DNA from: an uncultured Bacteroidota bacterium
GTDB lineage: Bacteria; Bacteroidota; Bacteroidia; NS11-12g; UBA955
Length of the DNA: 49,558 nt
Assembly (NCBI GenBank): GCA_903879775.1
Contig: CAIRMY010000065.1
Span: 1-49,558 of the forward strand
Direction: 5' to 3'
A program made the translations under genes and the position numbers. The notes beneath the pieces were generated by a model. It worked only from the letters and a program-made list of their open reading frames with translations. It did not search any database and was not told the DNA's origin. This document shows, piece after piece, positions 33,410-42,510 of this stretch (position 1 is its first letter; every line of letters starts with the position of its first letter).

Positions 33410-33918
33410 TTTTGATTATTCAAATACTGTTGATAGCCAATTTCTTCAACAGATGTAGCTTTGTTCAACACTTCTTGATTCATTTCATTTTTGAAGGATA
33501 TGACTTCACTTGCAATTGCTTCATTGGTTACACCAAGAATTTGAGCAGCCAAAATTCCAGCGTTTTTAGCACCGTTTATTGCAACCGTAGCCACTGGTAC
33601 TCCTGGAGGCATTTGAACAATTGAGTATAAACTATCCAAACCGCTCATATTGCTAGATTTAACTGGTACACCAATCACAGGCAAGTGCGTAAACGATGCA
33701 ATCATCCCTGGAAGATGAGCAGCGCCACCGGCACCAGCAATAATAACACCAATGCCCCTTAAATGAGCATTTTTGCCATAATCAACCAATCTATCAGGTG
33801 TTCTATGAGCTGAAACAATGGTTAGCTCATATTCAACCTTAAATTTATCTAAAATAGATGCCGCTTCTTGCATCACTGGCAAGTCGCTATCGCTACCCAT
33901 TATTATTCCAACTTTCAT
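33406..33918 (-). CDS. purE: 5-(carboxyamino)imidazole ribonucleotide mutase
   Basis: This 170-aa class I PurE converts N5-CAIR to CAIR in purine synthesis. The three active-site segments are present: MGSDSDLPVM, SAHRTPDRL with the catalytic His, and AGAGGAAHLPGM. Length and order are standard. The start overlaps the pssA stop by four bases (ATGA), and the stop overlaps the DUF3109 start in the same way. No purK is adjacent. Confidence 0.96.
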   Translation of the reverse strand: MKVGIIMGSDSDLPVMQEAASILDKFKVEYELTIVSAHRTPDRLVDYGKNAHLRGIGVIIAGAGGAAHLPGMIASFTHLPVIGVPVKSSNMSGLDSLYSIVQMPPGVPVATVAINGAKNAGILAAQILGVTNEAIASEVISFKNEMNQEVLNKATSVEEIGYQQYLNNQK

Positions 33919-34649
33919 GATTCAGATTTTTCAGATTTTACAACTGCATTTGCAATAAATGATATTGCAATGTAAACAAAATATAACACTGCAATTCCAG
34001 CAGGACCAAAAACGATAATGCTTAAAGCTCCAAGCACTAAAATTGCAAATTTCCAAGGTGTTAAAGGATCTCCTTTTTTAAATTTTAAAGCCAACATGGG
34101 ATAATCAGAGATCATCATAAATGATGCAAATACGGGAACATAAAACCAAACATAGAAATAACTAAAGGCCCAACGAATATCTAAAAGCATCCAAAAAGAA
34201 TGGTCAATTGAGTATATCATCCAACTCCAAGATGCCAATGCAATTCCCGTAATTGGTGTTGGAACACCTAAAAACCCGGTCGATTGACGTGTATCAATAT
34301 TAAATGTTGCTAAACGGTATGCAGCACCTAAAGGAATCAATAACCAAATGTATGAATTGATGCAAAATCCTGTAGCAGAACAAAAACCTTGTGCTTCCAT
34401 ATAAAAGCGCCAAATTAAGCCTGGTAAAACACCGAACGTTACAACGTCAGCGAGGCTGTCGAGCTGCTTTCCCAACTCGCCATCTGCCTTCAATAATCGG
34501 GCAAAAAATCCATCAAAAAAGTCTAAAACTGCCCCAGCAATCATAAATAAAAAGGCAAAAAATGGATTTCCTTGCGATACCATGGTAATACCAAGTAAAC
34601 CGCAGGCCAAATTGCCGAGAGTAATTAAATTGGGAATTGATTTAATCAT
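33915..34649 (-). CDS. pssA: CDP-diacylglycerol-serine O-phosphatidyltransferase
   Basis: This 244-aa membrane enzyme makes phosphatidylserine, the precursor of phosphatidylethanolamine. It has the CDP-alcohol phosphatidyltransferase motif D-x2-D-G-x2-A-R-x8-G-x3-D-x3-D (DFFDGFFARLL, then GELGKQLDSLAD). About seven hydrophobic segments follow the usual pattern. It heads the pssA-purE-DUF3109 operon. A TATCTTTG box lies 10 bases before the ATG. Confidence 0.93.
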   Translation of the reverse strand: MIKSIPNLITLGNLACGLLGITMVSQGNPFFAFLFMIAGAVLDFFDGFFARLLKADGELGKQLDSLADVVTFGVLPGLIWRFYMEAQGFCSATGFCINSYIWLLIPLGAAYRLATFNIDTRQSTGFLGVPTPITGIALASWSWMIYSIDHSFWMLLDIRWAFSYFYVWFYVPVFASFMMISDYPMLALKFKKGDPLTPWKFAILVLGALSIIVFGPAGIAVLYFVYIAISFIANAVVKSEKSES

Positions 34650-34659
34650 ATTGAATCCT

Positions 34660-34667
34660 CAAAGATA
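34660..34667 (-). promoter_or_regulatory. -7 promoter box before pssA
   Basis: TATCTTTG on the minus strand is a perfect match ending 10 bases before the ATG at 34649. It lies inside the 30-base gap to the preceding gene, so pssA can be transcribed separately from the upstream barrel-protein pair. Confidence 0.5.
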
Positions 34668-34679
34668 CTTAATTCCTTA

Positions 34680-36584
34680 TTAATGATAGATAGAAGACCT
34701 AAAATTCACAAAAACACCAAAGTCTTTAAAAACGGCATCTGAACTTTTACCAAAATTTTGATATTCTATATGACTTTGATTAAAATTCCACTTTTCGTCA
34801 TTAGATCTGTATAAAATTTGATACTTCGCACCAATGCCAACATATTTAGAAAAATTGTAAATCAACTGAATTTGCCCACCATAAACCATTGATTGTGATT
34901 CTATTTTCACCCTATTAGTGTTCGCATTTAAGATGTCGGCACTTTCAGGAAAATTTTCAATACTCTGGTAATAATATCCCCCAATACCAAAAAAGTCCAA
35001 TTTTAATTTCCGTGTGTTCACGGCTCTAACCCCCATGCCAAAAGTTGCACCAAATAAATTATAATTCAATTTCTTTGCAGAATCACTTTGAATTTCGGCT
35101 GAATTTATGTTATAAAATATATTCGCCTGACATATAAACCAGCGGTTATTATGTTCAACATGGTGATTTATATACCAATTTGGCAAGTTAGAAATATTGG
35201 TCTTTAACGAACTTAAATGATTCGACATCATCGATAAGTTAGGGATACCATAACTTAGACCGAAAAGGTTAAAATTGAAATCTTTGCGATCTATCTGACT
35301 CCACAAGGAAAATTTGTCAGATTCCTCTTCAGATGCCTCAAGCAATACTAAACCTGTAGAATCTAAACTTGGCAATTCTAAAACATTATCAGAATTCAAC
35401 AAAACAAAATTGAATTTTTTGCGAAGCTCTGTGTAATCTCCTGTGCTATCAGACAAATCGAATAACAAAGGCCATTTTGATTTCACCTTTTTAATTTGTT
35501 CAAGCTCTGCACTAATGGTATAATTATCGTTCAATTCAACCGCCGCTAAGTTATCTTCATTGTCTCTATAACTAATTGCAATACTCACAACTTTTGTTGA
35601 ATCTCCTTTAAAATATCTTGTTTTTATTTTGTTGCAAACACTTCTGTAATTATACCATCCACAATCTCCAAATTGTTTTGATAAAGCAGAATGACAACGA
35701 CCAAATTGACCAAAAAACTTTTGTGTTGTATCGGCCGCTAAAACCTTTACAAAGTTCTTAAACATTTGTTCTTCCCGCCAAATATATTGGTGAGCCGATT
35801 CCTCTGTATTTGTCCATTTGCGAAATTCCAAAGCCCCACTATATCCCTCCTTGAAAATTTCAAAATCCTCAGGACTCATCCATTGTTTAAAGTATTCAAT
35901 ATGAGCAGTAATAGAATCAATCACTTTCACAATATTGTAATCTGATGTAGACACATCTCCTAAATCAAAATCAACTGTAGCAAATGTAGCAGCGGTATAA
36001 TCCGACAAACCAGAATGATATGTTTGTTTCACAATCTGAGGAATAATTTGCTTTGCCAAAAGGTAAATCTTTTTGTTCGGAACGGTTTTTTGAAGTTTTA
36101 ATGCATCATTCATGCGATAAAAACTCATATCGTAAAAACGTTCAATGTCTAGACCATGCACATGAATTCTTTCATTTTGAGGGACATTTTTCATCCAGGC
36201 ATTGAGGTGATCAAACAAGGTAAGAAACTTATCTGAAGCAACACTTTTTAACAAATCTCTGGCATGTGTATCGTTATAACGGATATACCTTTCCATGTAA
36301 TACGACCTAACTGGACTCATTTCTATGATAAAATTACGGTAACCACAATTTTCATACAATGAGCGCATTAACATGTATTCAGTACGGGCATTAAATTCAA
36401 TTTGAGAATGATTTTCTCCGGCAAAAATAACCCTCGCTTTGCGCGCCTTTTGATAGATGGCTTCAAAACCTGGACTCTTATTGTCAGAAATATCATTCAA
36501 ATTGAGCACTTTAGGATTCACATTACTTTGAGCGAACAACGAAGCGGTGATGATTTGAAATGCAAGTAAAAAAATCTTTTTCAT
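34680..36584 (-). CDS. Exported erythromycin-esterase/ChaN-like domain fused to an outer-membrane barrel
   Basis: This 634-aa protein has a signal peptide (1-19, ending LFAQ). The N-terminal ~400 residues resemble the erythromycin esterase / ChaN / TraB-like hydrolase group: RVIFAGENHSQIEF (G56-E57-N58-H59), FIIEMSPVRSYYMERYIRY (E88), HVHGLD, and GQFGRCHS (H298). These match the positions of the Glu/His pairs of EreA-type enzymes. From about residue 436 to 634 the sequence becomes alternating amphipathic strands (FGATFGMGVRAV, KLDFFGIGGYYYQS, YGGQIQLIYNFSKYVGIGAKYQ) ending GVFVNFRSSIYH, like a small outer-membrane barrel. The ATG at 36584 follows one base after the previous stop; an earlier in-frame ATG at 36596 overlaps it. 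The substrate is unknown and the family link is by motif only. Confidence 0.6.
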   Translation of the reverse strand: MKKIFLLAFQIITASLFAQSNVNPKVLNLNDISDNKSPGFEAIYQKARKARVIFAGENHSQIEFNARTEYMLMRSLYENCGYRNFIIEMSPVRSYYMERYIRYNDTHARDLLKSVASDKFLTLFDHLNAWMKNVPQNERIHVHGLDIERFYDMSFYRMNDALKLQKTVPNKKIYLLAKQIIPQIVKQTYHSGLSDYTAATFATVDFDLGDVSTSDYNIVKVIDSITAHIEYFKQWMSPEDFEIFKEGYSGALEFRKWTNTEESAHQYIWREEQMFKNFVKVLAADTTQKFFGQFGRCHSALSKQFGDCGWYNYRSVCNKIKTRYFKGDSTKVVSIAISYRDNEDNLAAVELNDNYTISAELEQIKKVKSKWPLLFDLSDSTGDYTELRKKFNFVLLNSDNVLELPSLDSTGLVLLEASEEESDKFSLWSQIDRKDFNFNLFGLSYGIPNLSMMSNHLSSLKTNISNLPNWYINHHVEHNNRWFICQANIFYNINSAEIQSDSAKKLNYNLFGATFGMGVRAVNTRKLKLDFFGIGGYYYQSIENFPESADILNANTNRVKIESQSMVYGGQIQLIYNFSKYVGIGAKYQILYRSNDEKWNFNQSHIEYQNFGKSSDAVFKDFGVFVNFRSSIYH

Positions 36585-36585
36585 C

Positions 36586-38355
36586 TTAATATCCATAGTT
36601 TAAACCCAAACCTAGTTCAAAATAACCACCAGTTGCATTCATCTTGCCAACTGAATTAATCTGATTTCCGTGATATTTCCATCTGCTATCAGACATATCG
36701 TATTGATATCCAGCTTCTGCCCTTAAATAAATTGCACTGAGAGCTACCTTCATATTTAACCCCATTCCATATAAAAATCCATCATTTGTAACTTGATACA
36801 TTTCTGATGGGTTTGTTATAAATTGGTCAAACGGGGAACTCAAGGTTTTAGAGAGCGTAAAATTGTAATAAGAAAGATTATTTCCTAAATAAATTGTTAA
36901 AAAATTCGTTTCAAACAATTTATTTTCTATAGATATCCCAATTTGATTCGCCCACAAATTATCTATCGATTCATTTGAAAAGAGCTGATTGTAATTGATA
37001 CGATAGCGTGTATTATGCGACCTATAAGACCTTGATCCAAATATCGTTGGTCCATCTTGAATCACAAAACTGCAGCCAATTGTCGATATATGATTCATTT
37101 GATTTGCAGGATCGGCAACTTCTTTAAAAGACTTAATATCGTTATACCAACGAGAGTAAACAGATTCGAAACCAAAAGATCTAAATGCAAAAGGCTTAGA
37201 AACAAATGAGTTTTCTGATTCAGAATACCCCGCGTATTCAATGGCGGCCGCAGAATCATAGACGGCTTCAGTTGAATCAACATAAGCAATTTTAACAATG
37301 CCAACAGTATCTGTAAAAATATCATGGAACAGTATTCCATGAAGCTCAGCATTTGTCAAAATAGAATCTCTATTTTCATAAAAAAGAACCCTTTTTACTG
37401 CCACGTTGGGATATAAATCGGCAAGAATGGTTCTCAAAGAAACAACCGGAGCTTTTGAATCGAGTTCTTTGTAAAAATGTCCCTCATCAACAAATAAAAA
37501 ATAATTTTTATTTGTTGTGACAATGATTTTATCCAATTCAAGAAACAACTGATTTCGATTCTTAAATGGATCTTCACCATTGTCTACATATAAATATTTA
37601 TTGGCGAATGAAAAACCAAGCGCTTTAATTGATTGTACGTATTGAATCCAATTACCTCTTTCACTATGATCAATAAATGGTCGAATTGCGGTATCAATTT
37701 TATCGATGCTATGAATAAATTCAAATAAAGTATGGCTTACTTTAAATGAAGGACTATATGTTTCAGATAAAGATAAATCTTGATCGATGAGGGTTAAATA
37801 ATCATAAACAGCTTCATTTGCGTCAATATTTGTTTGAATATCAATATCTAAGCCTTTGATTTTCTCTGTGAAATAGTGAATCAAGAAAATGTTTGAATTC
37901 ATTTCATTTTGAAATTGGTCAACGGTAAAAAAGCTTTCAAATTTTATCAATTTCTTTTGATCTATTGTTAGCGCAGATTTCCAAGTACGTAAATCATCTA
38001 AATATAAATCGAGTTTTAATTTTTTCTCGGCATCAGCTTGATAAATATTTAAAGCAGGAATTCGCTTGAGATATGTTTCAAAAATCGAATCTTTTTCTTC
38101 TTCAGCATGGAACCAAGAATTTAAAAAAAACATTGACGCCCAAGAATATCCTTCCAGTAAAATTACATTGGTATCGGATTCACTTAGGAGCTGAGTTAAT
38201 TGTTTTAATTCTATAAGTGCACCTCCGTAAGTATTTTCAGTAAAATTGATGAGATTCAGTTTGGCGGGACTGTGTTTCTTGAATGAATCTACATTTTGAG
38301 AAAACGCAGAAACACCAATAAATATGATCGTTAACAAAAGAAATAATTTCTTCAT
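36586..38355 (-). CDS. Exported barrel protein with degenerate hydrolase-like domain, partner of the downstream gene
   Basis: This 589-aa protein has a signal peptide (1-20, ending AFSQ) and the same two-part layout as its downstream neighbour. The N-terminal ~380 residues look like a worn-down relative: NVILLEGYSWASMFFLNSWF parallels the IIEMSP segment (E68), and NYFLFVDEGHFYKEL parallels the GRCHS region (H293). I find no equivalent of the GENH motif, so catalysis is doubtful. Residues about 395-589 carry repeated amphipathic strands (TIYLGNNLSYYNFTLS, FLYGMGLNMKVALSAIYLRAEAGYQYDM) ending FELGLGLNYGY, a barrel terminus. The stop is one base from the next gene's ATG, so the pair is co-translated. 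It starts 25 bases after yicC, probably within the yicC transcript. Confidence 0.52.
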   Translation of the reverse strand: MKKLFLLLTIIFIGVSAFSQNVDSFKKHSPAKLNLINFTENTYGGALIELKQLTQLLSESDTNVILLEGYSWASMFFLNSWFHAEEEKDSIFETYLKRIPALNIYQADAEKKLKLDLYLDDLRTWKSALTIDQKKLIKFESFFTVDQFQNEMNSNIFLIHYFTEKIKGLDIDIQTNIDANEAVYDYLTLIDQDLSLSETYSPSFKVSHTLFEFIHSIDKIDTAIRPFIDHSERGNWIQYVQSIKALGFSFANKYLYVDNGEDPFKNRNQLFLELDKIIVTTNKNYFLFVDEGHFYKELDSKAPVVSLRTILADLYPNVAVKRVLFYENRDSILTNAELHGILFHDIFTDTVGIVKIAYVDSTEAVYDSAAAIEYAGYSESENSFVSKPFAFRSFGFESVYSRWYNDIKSFKEVADPANQMNHISTIGCSFVIQDGPTIFGSRSYRSHNTRYRINYNQLFSNESIDNLWANQIGISIENKLFETNFLTIYLGNNLSYYNFTLSKTLSSPFDQFITNPSEMYQVTNDGFLYGMGLNMKVALSAIYLRAEAGYQYDMSDSRWKYHGNQINSVGKMNATGGYFELGLGLNYGY

Positions 38356-38380
38356 TTACAGTTGATTACATTTGTTTTAT

Positions 38381-39268
38381 CTATGCTAAATTCAATACTT
38401 GCTCTTTAATTTGCTCAAGCTTTTCTTTCATTTGAACAACCGCTTGTTGCATTGGGAAATAATTACTTTTAACACCCATCGTATTCATTTCACGGCCCAT
38501 TTCTTGAGCAATAAAGTTCAATTTTCTACCTTTAGGCTCAGTTTTTAGGGTATTGATAAAGTAATTGACGTGTTGTGTGAGTCGTTGTTTTTCTTCGGCA
38601 ATGTCCCATTTATCTAAATAAATCAAAATTTCTTGTTCCATTCTATTTTGATCAATTAAATTTTCTTGGATATGTTCTCTCAAATTACCATAAATACGTT
38701 CTTTCAATGCTTCTTTTCGAGAGTCTTCTTCATTTTCAACAACAATTAAATCTTGAGAAATGCTTTGCACCAATTGCATCAAATTTTGCCCTGTAGCCAA
38801 ACCTTCCGTTTCTCGAAATTGAATTAAATTATTGGCCGCAATTTCTGTCAATTCAAAGACGTATTTTTTGATTTCATCAGAAATTTCTCTATCGGCAGTT
38901 CCGATCACTTCCGGAACCTTAATAATTTCTCGGAATGGATCTTTGAAATCGATATTTAAACTTTGGCTTAAAGTTTGTAAAGCCGTCAAATATTTTTTTG
39001 CAAGGACCTCATTGATTTGAATTTCTTGAGATGCATTTTGCTCATCAACAAGTTTGATGTTGTAAACACAGGTTATTGTTCCACGCTCTAATTTCTCCGA
39101 TAACATTCTGCGAATGCTCGCATCGATCTCGTATAAAAACTTCGGCAAGCGAATATCTGCTTCAAAATATCTACCGTTTAAGGCCTTAATCTCACACGTT
39201 GCTTTGATATGCTCATTCTCAATGACAGCTCTTCCAAAGCCAGTCATACTTTGTATTTTATTTGACAT
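38381..39268 (-). CDS. yicC: YicC/YloC family endoribonuclease
   Basis: This 295-aa protein matches the YicC family from start (IQSMTGFGRA) to end (MKEKLEQIKEQVLNLA). Landmark segments include EIKALNGRYFEADIRLP and the C-terminal RKLNFIAQEMGREMNTMGVKSN. YicC proteins are cytoplasmic endoribonucleases implicated in sRNA or mRNA decay. A TATTTTCG (one mismatch to -7) lies 11 bases before the ATG. The barrel-protein pair follows on the same strand 25 bases downstream. Confidence 0.94.
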   Translation of the reverse strand: MSNKIQSMTGFGRAVIENEHIKATCEIKALNGRYFEADIRLPKFLYEIDASIRRMLSEKLERGTITCVYNIKLVDEQNASQEIQINEVLAKKYLTALQTLSQSLNIDFKDPFREIIKVPEVIGTADREISDEIKKYVFELTEIAANNLIQFRETEGLATGQNLMQLVQSISQDLIVVENEEDSRKEALKERIYGNLREHIQENLIDQNRMEQEILIYLDKWDIAEEKQRLTQHVNYFINTLKTEPKGRKLNFIAQEMGREMNTMGVKSNYFPMQQAVVQMKEKLEQIKEQVLNLA

Positions 39269-39335
39269 GTTTATACAAGCGAAAATAGATAAATTAATAT
39301 GAAAATGAACATTTAAACGTTTCGATATAATAAAC

Positions 39336-39343
39336 TACATTTG
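39336..39343 (+). promoter_or_regulatory. -7 promoter box before the M28 peptidase gene
   Basis: TACATTTG is a perfect match 15 bases before the ATG at 39359. A 6-bp inverted repeat (ATTTGT-AAT-ACAAAT, 39339-39353) overlaps the box and the likely start site, which would suit a repressor operator. Confidence 0.48.
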
Positions 39344-39358
39344 TAATACAAATATTGT

Positions 39359-40351
39359 ATGCGCTTAAAAACTATTTTTATTGTTTCTGCCGTTTATTCA
39401 ATCACATGCTTCACAAGCAGTTGCGGAACCAAATCCACTGAATCAGACAATGACGATGAAATTGTAAAATTGATTGAAAAACCCGTTTCTAATTTCTCAC
39501 AAGATTCAGCTTACGCTTTTATCGAAAAACAACTCAGTTTTGGTTTCCGTGTTTCAGGAACACCTGAGCACCTGAAATGTGCAAATTGGTTGTATCAGAA
39601 ACTAAATAGTTATACCGATACCTCTTACTTCCAAAAAGGAAGCGCCACCACTTACAACAAAAAGCAAATTCCTGTTTACAATATCATTGGAAGCTTTAAT
39701 CCCTCCGCTAAGAAACGAATTTTATTGGCATCTCACTGGGATTCTCGACCATGGGCCGATGCTGATGACGTGAACACCGACAAACCTATTTTAGCAGCAA
39801 ATGATGGTGCAAGTGGAGTCGCAGTTTTACTCGAACTTGCAAGAAACCTCAGCAAGAACAAACCCAATGTTGGAATCGATATTATTTTCTTCGATGCAGA
39901 AGATTATGGCAAAAGCGAATTTGAAAATTCATTTTGCCTAGGTAGTCAATATTGGGCTAAAAACTTACATACCCCAAATTATACAGCACATTTCGGAATT
40001 TTGTTAGACATGGTAGGCGGCAAAAATGCTCAATTTATGTGGGAAGCTGGAAGTAATTCATGGGCAAATTTCGCACTTGTACATACGTGGGCTGTGGCTG
40101 CTGAATTAGGACATGGATCATATTTCGTAAGTACTCAAATTGGTGAAATTATTGACGATCATAAGTACGTTTATGAAAAAACAAAAATTCCGATGATCGA
40201 CATTATCCAATATGATCCTCAAAACGGATTTGCCCCTTATTGGCATACCCATGATGATAATTTGGGAAGCATCGATAAAAATACGCTGTTTGCCGTTGGA
40301 CATACCCTTGAAAACGTTATTTTCACACCTCCACCTAGCTTGGAATACTAA
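39359..40351 (+). CDS. M28-family metallopeptidase-like lipoprotein (glutaminyl cyclase-like)
   Basis: This 330-aa protein has a signal sequence with a likely lipobox Cys22 (FTSSCG), so it is probably a periplasm-facing lipoprotein. The M28 fold is complete, with zinc-binding segments LASHWDSRPWAD, AANDGASG, FFDAEDYG, LLDMVGG and WHTHDD. The HWDSRP and D-rich pattern matches the glutaminyl-peptide cyclotransferase subgroup more than classical aminopeptidases. It may cyclise N-terminal Gln, a modification common on exported Bacteroidota proteins; plain aminopeptidase activity is the alternative. bshB1 starts on its stop codon (TAATG). Confidence 0.85.
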   Translation: MRLKTIFIVSAVYSITCFTSSCGTKSTESDNDDEIVKLIEKPVSNFSQDSAYAFIEKQLSFGFRVSGTPEHLKCANWLYQKLNSYTDTSYFQKGSATTYNKKQIPVYNIIGSFNPSAKKRILLASHWDSRPWADADDVNTDKPILAANDGASGVAVLLELARNLSKNKPNVGIDIIFFDAEDYGKSEFENSFCLGSQYWAKNLHTPNYTAHFGILLDMVGGKNAQFMWEAGSNSWANFALVHTWAVAAELGHGSYFVSTQIGEIIDDHKYVYEKTKIPMIDIIQYDPQNGFAPYWHTHDDNLGSIDKNTLFAVGHTLENVIFTPPPSLEY

Positions 40352-41073
40352 TGAAAGTTGATATCCTAGCCATAGCAGCACACCCAGACGACGTTGAATT
40401 GGCGTGTTCTGGAACCGTTATCAAACACATCGAAATGGGTTATACGGTTGGCATTGTAGATCTCACCCAAGGCGAACTTGGCTCTAGAGGTTCAGCTGAA
40501 ATCAGAAGTCAAGAATCTGCGGAAAGCGCAAAAATTCTTGGAATTAATTTTCGCAAAAACCTCAAATTGGCAGATGGTTTCTTTGAACAAAATGAAGCTT
40601 CACTCATGGCATTGATCACCGAAATTAGAGAAGCTCAACCCAAAATTGTTTTTGCAAATGCCCCGAAAGACCGTCACCCCGACCACGGCAGAGCGTCGGC
40701 CTTAATTTCCAGAGCTTGTTTTTTGGCAGGTTTGCCTAAAATTGAAACTAGCCTGAATAATGTCCCTCAAAAAGCACATAGACCCAAATCAATTTATTTC
40801 TATATCCAAGATTACAATATTGGACCCGATTTTATCGTTGATATAACAAAACAATACAATCAAAAATTGGAAAGTATTTTGGCCTTCAAAAGTCAATTTT
40901 ATAACCCAGTATCAAATAGCAATGAACCATCGACTCCAATAAGTTCAAAAGAATTTATGGATTTCTTGGAGGGACGTGCGTTGGAATATGGACGATTAAT
41001 TGGGGTGAAATACGGCGAAGGGTTTAAAATAGAACGACCAATTGGCATCGAAAATTTAATGGAAACACTTTGA
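40351..41073 (+). CDS. bshB1: Bacillithiol biosynthesis deacetylase BshB1
   Basis: This 240-aa PIG-L-type zinc deacetylase removes the acetyl group from GlcNAc-malate in bacillithiol synthesis. It has the AHPDDVEL metal motif (H11, D13, D14), the GELGSRGSAEIR segment that is distinctive of BshB1, LADGFF, and DRHPDHGRAS. It implies that the cell uses bacillithiol as a low-molecular-weight thiol. It is coupled to the M28 gene (one-base overlap) and to the following vWA gene (four-base TTGA overlap). Two GAGGGAC heptamers are inside it. Confidence 0.93.
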   Translation: MKVDILAIAAHPDDVELACSGTVIKHIEMGYTVGIVDLTQGELGSRGSAEIRSQESAESAKILGINFRKNLKLADGFFEQNEASLMALITEIREAQPKIVFANAPKDRHPDHGRASALISRACFLAGLPKIETSLNNVPQKAHRPKSIYFYIQDYNIGPDFIVDITKQYNQKLESILAFKSQFYNPVSNSNEPSTPISSKEFMDFLEGRALEYGRLIGVKYGEGFKIERPIGIENLMETL

Positions 41074-42428
41074 GAATATTAGGCTTCATATTGATCTTTC
41101 TTTCTTCCTATTTAGGCAATCAGGTGAATGCGCAGGCCAATATTGACCGCCTAATGAAAATCAATCCAACTCAAATTGGAACTCATCCGTTTGCAAAAGA
41201 CAGTGATATCTTGTACATGCCAATGGATTTTTCATCATCTGAGTTTGTTAAAAATTATACAAATTACAAATTCCCTAAAGACCGATTTGTAATCACCATT
41301 CATTTGGTTTACACCAAGTACAGGGAAGTCGATACATTTAACCAACCACTTTTGAATCGAAACCGATTCGAAAATTTAAAAACCGTTTGGCCCGAACTCT
41401 TTTCTACGAAAGGAATTCAATTTAAAGTTTTTGAGCAAAACAGTGCAAAAACAGAAGATGCCGCAAAAAAATTATACCATGGATTTATCATTTTCTTCAA
41501 GGCCAAAGTCACTCAAAAGGTAAAAGAGGAAAAAGGCATTATTGGTTATACAATCAGCACTTACAGAGATTCTATGGTATGGACAGCCGAGAAAATTATT
41601 TACAAAAAGAGAAAACGATACGTTGAAACAGGCTATTATTTGGCCAATGATCCTGAAAAAAGAAAAGAAGGTTTTAAATACAAAACGCCTTCTATTTGGT
41701 TTAGGGAAAAAGAAACTAAATTAGTTATAGATAGTGTTATTGCCCGAAAAATTAAGTCGAAAAAGGTGAAGGTAGGTAGATTCGACAAACGATTCTTACA
41801 AAATACCAATGAATATGATGCGTTGGTGAACAAAACTTGGAAAGGAAAATGGGGCATTGTAACCGATGTTACTGGGAGTATGGGCCCTTATTCTGCTCAA
41901 GTTTTACTTTTTTTAAAATACAATTCCGAAGTACTTAAAAACAGTAGATTTACCTTTTTTAATGATGGGAATGGCGCTCCAGAATTGATCAAACGCATTG
42001 GATCATCGGGGGGTGTTTACAACGTAAATAGTAACAATTTTGATACCATTTACCAAACTATTTTAACCGCCATGGAAAATGGAAATGGTGGCGATATCCC
42101 TGAAAACAATATTGAAGCCATCATTAGTTGCGCTAAAAAATGGACCGATATAGATACGATTCTCATGATTGCCGATGCCGGCGCTCCTATCAAAGATATT
42201 GTGCTGCTGAAGCAATTGAAAAAACCAGTTTCGATTGTTTTGTGTGGGAATGTTGATGGAAATATCCCTTTCGACTATTTTATGCTTGCAAGAGAAACAG
42301 GTGGAACCATCATTCAAACCAACGATGAAATTAGAAACCTTAGAAAATTTAAAAAAGGTGATGTTGTAGAAGTTGGCGAAAGAACCTACCGATTATCGGA
42401 GTTTGGTTTGCTAAGAACCGACGAATAA
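41070..42428 (+). CDS. Exported protein with C-terminal vWA-like domain, function unknown
   Basis: This 452-aa protein starts at a TTG overlapping the bshB1 stop; this start is needed to give the signal peptide (1-22, ending NAQ). The middle is Lys-rich. From about 258 to 425 it has a von Willebrand A-like fold: WGIVTDVTGSMGPY, with MIDAS D266-x-T-x-S270, then FTFFNDG, GNGGDIPENNIEAI and TILMIADAGAP. The GGDxPE motif recalls vWA domains of the VwkA/midasin type. It may bind a protein partner through a metal ion at the envelope. The role and the reason for linkage to bacillithiol synthesis are unknown. It ends the M28-bshB1-vWA operon. Confidence 0.68.
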   Translation: MRILGFILIFLSSYLGNQVNAQANIDRLMKINPTQIGTHPFAKDSDILYMPMDFSSSEFVKNYTNYKFPKDRFVITIHLVYTKYREVDTFNQPLLNRNRFENLKTVWPELFSTKGIQFKVFEQNSAKTEDAAKKLYHGFIIFFKAKVTQKVKEEKGIIGYTISTYRDSMVWTAEKIIYKKRKRYVETGYYLANDPEKRKEGFKYKTPSIWFREKETKLVIDSVIARKIKSKKVKVGRFDKRFLQNTNEYDALVNKTWKGKWGIVTDVTGSMGPYSAQVLLFLKYNSEVLKNSRFTFFNDGNGAPELIKRIGSSGGVYNVNSNNFDTIYQTILTAMENGNGGDIPENNIEAIISCAKKWTDIDTILMIADAGAPIKDIVLLKQLKKPVSIVLCGNVDGNIPFDYFMLARETGGTIIQTNDEIRNLRKFKKGDVVEVGERTYRLSEFGLLRTDE

Positions 42429-42495
42429 TCGTTTTTCGTGATACATTTTTCGCAATTAACTAACTTTGTTCAATCATGTTTATGCTGAGTATCTT

Positions 42496-42503
42496 TATCT
42501 TTG
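42496..42503 (+). promoter_or_regulatory. -7 promoter box before the ferredoxin-NADP reductase gene
   Basis: TATCTTTG is a perfect match 7 bases before the ATG at 42511. A second TAACTTTG at 42461-42468 lies further upstream and may be a second promoter. Confidence 0.5.
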
Positions 42504-42510
42504 TTGCAAG

